Source: Lachnospiraceae bacterium (lineage in GTDB: Bacteria > Bacillota > Clostridia > Lachnospirales > Lachnospiraceae). Taken from it: a stretch of DNA of 15,921 nucleotides. Shown piece by piece: positions 1 to 5,525 of the stretch. The stretch covers positions 1-15,921 of the forward strand of contig CAAGLJ010000079.1 of assembly GCA_900770785.1 (NCBI GenBank), in the 5' to 3' direction. A program made the position numbers and the translations under genes. The notes under the pieces are model-generated. The model saw only the letters and a list, made by a program, of their open reading frames with translations. It was not told the DNA's origin and searched no databases. Numbering within the stretch: position 1 is the first letter of the stretch; each line of letters begins with the position of its first letter.

Positions 1-135
1 ATATGGCGAAGTAACCACATGAGCAAAAGAAAAGCTGCCAAGCAGCGATTTTGCGAATGGGGTTCTGAATAGTTACAATTATATAAAGATAAAGTAACTG
101 TGAAGGTAGCGGACAGTTACAAAGCAGTATGAAGA
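1..135. other. Left edge, no assignable gene
   Basis: No gene can be named here. One frame is open from the left edge and stops at 70-72, with an internal ATG at 19; another stops at 20-22. Either could be the last codons of a truncated upstream + strand gene, but the tails are too short to recognise. A small hairpin, GCTGC/GCAGC, lies at 34-46. The rho-independent terminator just downstream on the same strand suggests that a rightward transcript enters from outside the window. Confidence 0.4.
94..120. repeat. 8-bp inverted repeat GTAACTGT / ACAGTTAC
   Basis: Perfect arms GTAACTGT (94-101) and ACAGTTAC (113-120) flank an 11-nt loop. A further AGTTAC half copy sits at 71-76. This looks like part of an intergenic repeat rather than coding sequence. 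Whether it recurs elsewhere in the genome cannot be seen from this window. Confidence 0.45.
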
Positions 136-167
136 CCCCGATAGCAGGCCCTGCTATCGGGGTTTTT
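136..167 (+). terminator. Strong rho-independent terminator
   Basis: The GC-rich arm CCCCGATAGCA (136-146) pairs perfectly with TGCTATCGGGG (152-162) around a five-base GGCCC loop, followed by TTTTT (163-167). The U-tract lies on the + strand side only, so this ends a rightward transcript entering from the left edge. It does not end the leftward CofE-like gene, whose stop is at 222. Confidence 0.88.
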
Positions 168-221
168 CCATGGGACGTATATATAACTATATTACTTTTT
201 CATGTATTCACGCAGAATCAC

Positions 222-1412
222 TTAATCAGTAAAATTATCGAAATACCCCTGTACCAGAATAATGGGGGTTCCCTTGTCACCGGAACCACTGGTAAGGTCA
301 CATAAAGAACCTAATAAATCGGTCAGCTGTCTGGGAGTAGTACCCTGAGAAGCCATGTTGCCTACCAGGTTGGACTGCTTCTCCTTAATGCTTTTGGAAA
401 TAGCTGCTTTTAATTCCTCACCCCTTAAATCAAAGAAGTCATTGTCAGCCAGATACTTTAATTTCAGTTCGTTGGGAGTGCCAATCAGACCATCCGTAAA
501 AGCGGGGGAGACAACCGGATCAGCCAGCTCCCAGATTTTTCCCTGAGGGTCCTTGAAGGCACCATCACCGTATACCATCACCTCTACCTGTTTTCCGGTT
601 AGCTTATGGATTTCGGACTGAATGGACTCCACTAAATCCTGACACTCTCTGGGGAAAAGTTTAACCTTATCCTCAGTAGACTTATTGGAACCCAGAAGTC
701 CATATTTGGTATTGTAGCCGCTGCCATTGATGGAAGCAGTAAGAATATCATCCATACCACAAACGACTTTGGCACCAGCCTCAATTAAAAGCCGCTTGGT
801 TCTTTTACGAGTGTGGATATCACAGGTCAATACACAATCAGTGTAGCTTAAAATGGTTTTGGCCTGGTTGGAAAAAATGATTTCAACCTCCGCACCAGCC
901 TCTTTGATAATGTCAGAGTAATACTCCACATAATCTACACCAGTAAATTCATGCTTGTTCTCGCCAAAAAGCTCACGATATTTTTCCAAAGTAAGAACAT
1001 CGCTGTAAGGATTAATACCTGCTTCATCCAGCTGGTCATAGGTTAAAAGAGCGTTGCCGACCTCATCACTGGGATAGCTTAACATCAGAACGACCTTCTT
1101 TGCTCCCATAGCAATGCCCTTTAAACAGATGGCAAAACGATTGCGGGAAAGGATAGGGAAGATGACCCCGATGGTTTCTCCGCCCAGCTTTGCCCGAACA
1201 TCATCTGCAATATCCTGAACGGTTGCATAGTTACCCTGAGAACGCGCCACGATAGATTCGGTTAAAGCAATAACATCCTTATTTCTTAAAGAAAAAGGCT
1301 CACTTTGTGCTGCCTCCATAACGCTGGTTACAGCAATGTCTACCAGATTGTCGCCCTCACGAATGATGGGGCAACGAATACCCCTTGAAATAGTACCCAC
1401 TTTTCTTTCCAT
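222..1412 (-). CDS. CofE-like F420-0:L-glutamate ligase family protein
   Basis: This 396-residue protein resembles the F420-0:gamma-glutamyl ligase (CofE) family. The N-terminus has the family-like pattern of a Gly-Ile-Arg-Cys-Pro-Ile-Ile-Arg-Glu-Gly-Asp stretch, then Lys-Asp-Val-Ile-Ala-Leu-Thr-Glu-Ser-Ile-Val-Ala-Arg. In archaea and actinobacteria CofE adds glutamates to the deazaflavin cofactor F420. Gut Clostridia are not known for F420, so the true substrate here is open. I chose the ATG at 1412 rather than the GTG at 1421: GAGG on the minus strand sits about 8 nt before that ATG, and the GTG falls inside this Shine-Dalgarno region. The gene is monocistronic with its own promoter and a leader of about 135 nt. 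It is longer than archaeal CofE, about 250 residues from memory, so it probably carries an extra C-terminal region. Family membership is fairly secure; function is not. Confidence 0.72.
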   Translation of the reverse strand: MERKVGTISRGIRCPIIREGDNLVDIAVTSVMEAAQSEPFSLRNKDVIALTESIVARSQGNYATVQDIADDVRAKLGGETIGVIFPILSRNRFAICLKGIAMGAKKVVLMLSYPSDEVGNALLTYDQLDEAGINPYSDVLTLEKYRELFGENKHEFTGVDYVEYYSDIIKEAGAEVEIIFSNQAKTILSYTDCVLTCDIHTRKRTKRLLIEAGAKVVCGMDDILTASINGSGYNTKYGLLGSNKSTEDKVKLFPRECQDLVESIQSEIHKLTGKQVEVMVYGDGAFKDPQGKIWELADPVVSPAFTDGLIGTPNELKLKYLADNDFFDLRGEELKAAISKSIKEKQSNLVGNMASQGTTPRQLTDLLGSLCDLTSGSGDKGTPIILVQGYFDNFTD

Positions 1413-1507
1413 ATTGAACACCTCATATTTCCCTGTAGTAGTGTGAAAATTGCTGACTTTCCGATAAATATTCTGTCTTTAAATTGAAAAGTCAAGTTAT
1501 CCCCTTT

Positions 1508-1543
1508 CAGGCTAAAGCTCGTAGAGAACAGGACTTTAGCCTG
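1508..1543 (-). promoter_or_regulatory. Leader hairpin upstream of the CofE-like gene
   Basis: Perfect 10-bp inverted repeat CAGGCTAAAG (1508-1517) and CTTTAGCCTG (1534-1543) with a 16-nt loop. It lies in the predicted 5' untranslated leader of the leftward gene. A second, weaker pairing of GACTTT with AAAGTC lies between it and the start codon. There is no U-tract after either stem, so it is not an evident terminator. It matches no riboswitch class I can recognise. Confidence 0.45.
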
Positions 1544-1552
1544 ACAAAGTTC

Positions 1553-1581
1553 ATTATACATAGCCTTGCATAATCTTGCAA
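1553..1581 (-). promoter_or_regulatory. Sigma-A type promoter for the CofE-like gene
   Basis: On the minus strand, -35 TTGCAA (1576-1581) and a consensus -10 TATAAT (1553-1558) are separated by exactly 17 bp. Transcription would begin near 1546 and leave a leader of roughly 135 nt before the ATG at 1412. Confidence 0.6.
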
Positions 1582-1701
1582 GAAAAAACGTAGAAACCAG
1601 TATATGCCACTTCTGCTGCGAGGCTGTGCAGAGTGTATTTACAGTCCTTGAAAGCCTGTGGTAAAATATGACTGACCATTTGGAAGCAAGGATACTTAAA
1701 C

Positions 1702-2433
1702 ATGATAAGAAGAGTAAGCAGTGAATTAAGAACAGTTTATACGGCCAGTGGCTCTCTGACCTATGAGCTTTCCCGCAAAGCTGTTAAGAACGTAAATCTT
1801 CGCATTGATCGGGAGGGCAGGGTAAAGGTATCGGCCAGCCCCAGGGTTCCAACCGATTTTATAGACAGCTTTGTCCGGGAAAAAGAGCCTTTTATCCTTA
1901 AAGCGATGAAGAATATTCAGAGGCGGAGGGAGGAGAAGAAGGAAGAAGCGGCGGGATGGAATGAAGGAAAACAGGTGTCTGTGCTGGGACATTCCTTTAT
2001 CCTGGCTATTCGAGAGGGAAAAAGGGAAGGCATAGTTTTAGAAGCACCCTATCTATATCTTACCGTAAAGCCAGAAGGGTCAGAAGACAGGAAGGAAGCC
2101 ATATGGCAGGCCTGGCAAAAGAAGCTGGCGAAGGAGGTGCTGGAAGAAAGGATGAGCCAGATGGGCCGAATAGTAGCTCCTTATGGTATTGTCTGTCGGG
2201 AAATGAGCATCCGTCGAATGACTTCGCGCTGGGGATCCTGCCAGCCGGCAAAAGGGAAAATCACCCTGAATATCCGACTGGTGGAAGCACCTGTGGAGGC
2301 GATTGATTATGTGGTACTCCATGAACTGGCCCATATGAAATATCCCCACCATCAGAAATCCTTCTACGATTTTATTGCTCGTTTTATGCCGGACTGGAAA
2401 GAAAGAAAGGAATTACTGAAGGGGATTATTTGA
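1702..2433 (+). CDS. YgjP-type M48-like zinc metallopeptidase domain protein
   Basis: This 243-residue soluble protein is of the YgjP/WLM-related metallopeptidase family (DUF45). The zinc motif HELAH is at residues 207-211, and the following His-His-Gln-Lys-Ser-Phe supplies the usual downstream His ligand region. The N-terminal half (about 18-50) has the family pattern of Tyr-Glu-Leu, a basic cluster, then alternating hydrophobic beta strands. The conserved Arg-Met-Thr-Ser-Arg-Trp-Gly-Ser-Cys segment lies near residues 170-180. No signal peptide or membrane segment is visible, so it should be cytoplasmic. AAGGA (1688-1692) precedes the ATG by 9 nt. It is the first gene of a probable three-gene operon, with 72 bp to the next start. 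The biological substrate of this family is poorly known; some members sit with type I restriction systems, which is not the case here. Confidence 0.86.
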   Translation: MIRRVSSELRTVYTASGSLTYELSRKAVKNVNLRIDREGRVKVSASPRVPTDFIDSFVREKEPFILKAMKNIQRRREEKKEEAAGWNEGKQVSVLGHSFILAIREGKREGIVLEAPYLYLTVKPEGSEDRKEAIWQAWQKKLAKEVLEERMSQMGRIVAPYGIVCREMSIRRMTSRWGSCQPAKGKITLNIRLVEAPVEAIDYVVLHELAHMKYPHHQKSFYDFIARFMPDWKERKELLKGII

Positions 2434-2505
2434 GTCCGGCATACTGATAGAGAGAAATACCGGATGCCGGCGGGATACGCAGAAAGAAAAGAGGAAAGGA
2501 AAAGA

Positions 2506-2913
2506 ATGATGAACAAGAAAGAAGAAGCGATCAAATTACATGATAAAAAATATAATTGTGCCCAGGCAGTAGCCTGTGCCTTTGCTAAGGAAACCGGGGT
2601 AGATGAGAAGATTTTATTTCAGGCTAATGAAGGCTTTGGTTTAGGGATGGGTGGCACACAGGGGGTCTGCGGAGCTCTTTCGGGGGCAGTAATGCTGGCT
2701 GGTTTCAAGAATAGTGACGGCAATACGGACAATCCGGCTACAAAGGCTTCTACCTATCAGCTGTCCAGGCAGATGCTGGAAGCCTTTGAGGCAAAAACAG
2801 GAAGTACCATTTGTAAGGAACTTAAGGGGCTGGAGAGCAAAAAGGTGCTATGCAGCTGTTCTGACTGTATTCGTGCGGGCGTGGAAGTAGTAGAAGAAGT
2901 GTTGGGGCTATAG
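2506..2913 (+). CDS. C-GCAxxG-C-C family protein
   Basis: This 135-residue cytoplasmic protein has the Cys layout of the C_GCAxxG_C_C family (TIGR01909/PF09719). Tyr-Asn-Cys-Ala-Gln-Ala-Val near residue 18 is followed by a Gly-rich stretch (GFGLGMGG), then VCGALSGAVMLAG, and a C-terminal Cys cluster (Cys-Lys-Glu, then Cys-Ser-Cys-Ser-Asp-Cys-Ile) leading into a helix. The family is often assumed to be redox active or metal binding, but no firm function is known. An in-frame ATG at 2464 exists, but AGGAAAGGA (2492-2500) sits properly only before the tandem ATGs at 2506 and 2509. It lies 72 bp after the metallopeptidase and 33 bp before the HTH regulator, all on one strand, so co-transcription is likely. 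Confidence 0.85.
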   Translation: MMNKKEEAIKLHDKKYNCAQAVACAFAKETGVDEKILFQANEGFGLGMGGTQGVCGALSGAVMLAGFKNSDGNTDNPATKASTYQLSRQMLEAFEAKTGSTICKELKGLESKKVLCSCSDCIRAGVEVVEEVLGL

Positions 2914-2946
2914 AAAAGAACCCGAAGGAGGCCGGGAGACGAGAAG

Positions 2947-4824
2947 ATGGCAAGATACATGAAGGATGAAATCAATTTTCATGGCTTTTTAACCACAATG
3001 CGGCGGCTCCATAAAGTTACTCTGGAGCAGGTTTGCCAGGGGCTATGTTCTATCAGTATGATGAAGCGTATTGAAAGTGGAGAACGATTGCCGGATAAGC
3101 TGATGCGAGATAGACTTATGCTGCGAATGGGAGTGGCTCTGGAGGGGTACGAGGATTATCTGTCTACGGAAGAGTACAAAGAGTGGGAGATAAGGCAAAG
3201 ACTGCTTAAGGCAATAAATGAGAAAGAGATTAATATTGCAAAAAGTTATTTAGCAGAATACCGGAAAAAAGAGAACTGTAGTACTGTAGAGAACCAGTTC
3301 TTAGAGGCTATGGAATTTATGCTTTTACAAATGGAAAATGCACCGATAGATCAGCAGAAGGCTGTAATAGAAAGGGCAGTGAAGCTGACTATACCGGATA
3401 TGGAACAGGCATTAGATGGAAAAGCATTGCTATCGGAACAGGAAATAAATTTGATAACAGAATATCTATGGCTGCGTGAGGATAGAGAAAAAGTATATTT
3501 TGACGAATATGAAAAAATATTGATTTATATCCATAACTCTCTTATGGATTATAATGGACGGGCTAAAACCTATCCAAAAGCAGCCTTTTATCTGTGCAGA
3601 AGGATTCTGGACAGATATTCCACATTAGAAAATCTGCAAAGAGGGTTAAAGATTTGTCACCTGGCTATTGAGATTTTGCGAGAGAGCGAGAAGGCCTATT
3701 ACTTCGTTGAATTATTGGAAGTATGGCAGAATTTAGTTGATAAGCTAAAACCTTTGCTGAGAGCAAATGGAAAAGAGAAGGCAGTAGAGGCTCTTCTTGT
3801 ACAAACAGAAGAAAAGAAAAAATGGAAAAAGCTGTTAAAAGAGCTTTATGCAGAGTATAATGCACCTGTCTATATGCAAAATTTCTGTTATTTATATTGG
3901 GAAACCGAAAGCTATTGTATTGGTGAGGTTATTCGTACAAGGCGTAATATGTTGGGAATGACGAAAGAACAGCTTTGTGCAGGGGTCTGCTCCATAAAAA
4001 CGCTTACTCGAATAGAATTAAAAAAAGCAAAGACTCAGATGCCTATTGTCAGGAAATTATTTGAGAGACTGGGATTGTGTGCAGAGTATACCAGGGCAAG
4101 AGTTATTACCAACGATTATGAGACACTGAAACTGGCGGATGAGCTGGCGTGGTATATTATTAATGATAGACTGGAGGAATGGCAGAAAGGATTGGAGGAA
4201 TTAGAAAACAGATTGTGTATGGAAATTCCCCAGAACAGACAGTTTATTATGTCAGGATATCATTTACTGGAGCGGTGTATTGGAGGATTAGATAAGGAAG
4301 GGTTCAGAAAAAAAATGTTGGAAACTCTGGAATATACGATTCCTCCCCATATGGTATTAAAAGCTGGTAAAAAATTTCTTAGCAGGGATGAAGCCCAGTA
4401 TATATATAATATAGGTATGGAAATGGAGGTCACAGAAGAAAATCCCTATATAAAAGTGATTGAGGAAATTTGTGAAGAATTGAGGATAGAGAATAGAATT
4501 ACAGCATATTTTACCAGATACGAATTTTTTCTTACGGGTTTATGCAGTTATCTGGGGAATATCGGTCAGTATGAATTGTCGAATGAATTAAGCACAGAGC
4601 TGATAAAAGAAAGTCTGATTCGTAAGAGGATAGGGTTAGTCGCAGCAAATATTTATAATAATTTCTGGAACGATCAGCAAACTGAAAGTACTCAAAAGAA
4701 TAGCAGGGAAAAGGGAAAGAAACAATTAATTCAATGTGCTCTTTTGAGTAAAATTTACCAAACGGAGAAATATGCTCAGTTCTATGAAAAACAGATGGAT
4801 GAATATTATAATGAACAAACTTAA
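2947..4824 (+). CDS. Large regulator with two HTH-TPR-like halves (tandem duplication)
   Basis: This is a 625-residue protein with an XRE-like helix-turn-helix at about residues 11-70 followed by helical, TPR-like sequence. It resembles the Rgg/RRNPP peptide-sensing regulators, which are usually near 280-310 residues. A second, similar HTH begins near residue 325. The pattern T-x-E-Q-x-C-x-G-x-C-S-I then R-I-E occurs at 25-43 and again at 339-357, an offset of 314. The downstream helices also align: Thr-Ile-Pro at 148-150 and 464-466, each followed by a Gly-Lys and a Leu-Ser acidic segment. The protein is therefore an internal tandem duplication, with halves of about 314 residues. The second HTH has lost the Ser-Gly-Glu turn after R-I-E, so DNA contact there may differ. 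GGGAGA (2934-2939) gives a 7-nt spacing to the ATG. It is the last gene of the upstream operon and lies 451 bp before the RiPP precursor, so control of that locus is plausible but inferred. Confidence 0.75.
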   Translation: MARYMKDEINFHGFLTTMRRLHKVTLEQVCQGLCSISMMKRIESGERLPDKLMRDRLMLRMGVALEGYEDYLSTEEYKEWEIRQRLLKAINEKEINIAKSYLAEYRKKENCSTVENQFLEAMEFMLLQMENAPIDQQKAVIERAVKLTIPDMEQALDGKALLSEQEINLITEYLWLREDREKVYFDEYEKILIYIHNSLMDYNGRAKTYPKAAFYLCRRILDRYSTLENLQRGLKICHLAIEILRESEKAYYFVELLEVWQNLVDKLKPLLRANGKEKAVEALLVQTEEKKKWKKLLKELYAEYNAPVYMQNFCYLYWETESYCIGEVIRTRRNMLGMTKEQLCAGVCSIKTLTRIELKKAKTQMPIVRKLFERLGLCAEYTRARVITNDYETLKLADELAWYIINDRLEEWQKGLEELENRLCMEIPQNRQFIMSGYHLLERCIGGLDKEGFRKKMLETLEYTIPPHMVLKAGKKFLSRDEAQYIYNIGMEMEVTEENPYIKVIEEICEELRIENRITAYFTRYEFFLTGLCSYLGNIGQYELSNELSTELIKESLIRKRIGLVAANIYNNFWNDQQTESTQKNSREKGKKQLIQCALLSKIYQTEKYAQFYEKQMDEYYNEQT

Positions 4825-5060
4825 TATCTGATAATACTGTAAGTGGGGAGAGTACTGCGCACTGAGTACTGAGTTTGGCCAGATTCAGTAAATGGAGAAA
4901 TAATTGGCTTAAAAACCAGGGTGGGGAGCAGACAGCTCAATAATAAGGATACTTTCAGAGACTTTTTCATCATTCCTATTCCTATTCTGTTCTTCTTTGG
5001 TTGAAAAGTATGTTTTTAAATGGTATCTCTAGTATTTAATATAAGATTAAAGGTGGAATG

Positions 5061-5122
5061 AAACAAGGGACAGAATTGTCAAAAAAAAATATTTCATTTT
5101 TTGACAATTCTGTCCCTTGTTT
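5061..5122. repeat. 26-bp perfect palindrome (possible REP/MITE-like element)
   Basis: Arms 5061-5086 and 5097-5122 are perfect reverse complements with a 10-nt loop (5087-5096). The arms include AAACAAGGGACAG then AATTGTC and end in six A or six T at the loop. A GGGACAG-type terminus is reminiscent of RAYT-associated REP sequences, by memory only. It lacks a proper U-tract outside the stem (only TTTT), so it is not a classical terminator, though a transcript through it would fold very stably. Confidence 0.8.
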
Positions 5123-5146
5123 TAATGTCAAATAATTAGGTATACT
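5117..5146 (+). promoter_or_regulatory. Candidate promoter of the RiPP operon
   Basis: The -10-like TATACT (5141-5146) lies 18 bp after TTGTTT (5117-5122), which is the outer end of the palindrome's right arm. The -35 match is only three of six, so this is a weak prediction. It would place transcription start near 5153 and give a leader of about 120 nt before the precursor. Confidence 0.35.
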
Positions 5147-5199
5147 CATACCATAAGTAATTTTTTAAAAGAAAATGTATGTATAAATTTAGTTTCACT

Positions 5200-5235
5200 C
5201 ATGATATACAGGAGCGTACGGCCTGGTAAATCATG
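5200..5235 (+). promoter_or_regulatory. Hairpin in the leader of the precursor gene
   Basis: CATGAT (5200-5205) pairs with ATCATG (5230-5235), and inside it CAGG (5209-5212) pairs with CCTG (5222-5225), with a small internal loop. It ends about 28 nt before the Shine-Dalgarno sequence. It could stabilise the mRNA or be an operator dyad; the sequence does not tell which. Confidence 0.35.
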
Positions 5236-5275
5236 CTTGGAATAAATAAAATATAAATGATGAAAGGGGACAATT

Positions 5276-5401
5276 ATGACGAAGGAAATTATACTTACTC
5301 AGGAAGAAAAGAATAAGATGGAAAAAATTGAAAAAATTCTCAGTGGTGAAGGCACTTGTGGGAATGTAAGGGGTCACAGAAGATATTCAGTGGCCCAATA
5401 A
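5276..5401 (+). CDS. RiPP precursor peptide, 41 aa
   Basis: This short gene encodes a 41-residue peptide. AAAGGGGA sits 5-6 nt before the ATG, an excellent ribosome binding site. Residues 1-22 are charged and helix-prone (Lys/Glu with spaced Ile/Leu), as expected of a leader. The C-terminal part switches to a different composition: S-G-E-G-T-C-G-N and then VRGHRRYSVAQ, with one Cys (28), one His (34), one Tyr (37) and a Gly/Arg cluster. No Gly-Gly cleavage motif of the C39 peptidase type is present. It lies immediately upstream of a radical SAM/SPASM maturase and an ABC exporter, separated from them by a hairpin terminator, which is the standard arrangement for a RiPP precursor. Cys thioether, His or Tyr cyclophane, or Arg-Tyr cross-links are all possible products by analogy with known radical SAM RiPPs. 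I do not recognise a named family. The role is inferred from context and composition. Confidence 0.78.
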   Translation: MTKEIILTQEEKNKMEKIEKILSGEGTCGNVRGHRRYSVAQ

Positions 5402-5420
5402 TTTATAAACCGTCTTATCT

Positions 5421-5459
5421 GTGGGTGGATGTATTTTACTATTCACCCACATTTTTATT
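5421..5459 (+). terminator. Intercistronic terminator between precursor and maturase
   Basis: GTGGGTG (5421-5427) pairs with CACCCAC (5444-5450), extended inward by a few weaker pairs, and is followed by ATTTTTATT (5451-5459). It starts 20 bp after the precursor stop. A partly read-through terminator here would make more precursor mRNA than enzyme mRNA, as seen in other RiPP operons. Confidence 0.75.
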
Positions 5460-5525
5460 GTTAAGTATGTAAAATAGAGCCGCTTTAGAGATGAAAGAAT
5501 CAGTAAAAACTAATGTAACAGGAGT

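Larger units (their letters stand above)
4825..5275. other. 451-bp AT-rich intergenic region before the RiPP locus
   Basis: I find no convincing protein gene here. It holds a GAGTACTG direct repeat (4850-4857 and 4864-4871), a pyrimidine-rich stretch with short ATTCCT repeats near 4970-4990, the 26-bp palindrome at 5061-5122, a weak promoter candidate, and a hairpin-forming leader before the precursor gene. AAAGGGGA at 5263-5270 is the precursor's ribosome binding site. Its length and content suit a regulatory region for the operon that follows. Confidence 0.6.

Noticed and set aside
2464..2505. Longer start for the C-GCAxxG-C-C gene at 2464
   Set aside because: The extra residues are basic and translate the ribosome binding site itself; homologues of this type begin near the tandem Met.
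5061..5122. CRISPR repeat or plain terminator reading of the palindrome
   Set aside because: There is one copy only, with no spacers, and no proper U-tract outside the stem.
5058..5135. 25-codon ORF starting MKQGTELSKK with AAAGG 4 nt upstream, a possible second precursor
   Set aside because: Almost all of it is the palindrome read through both arms, so the open frame is a by-product of the repeat.
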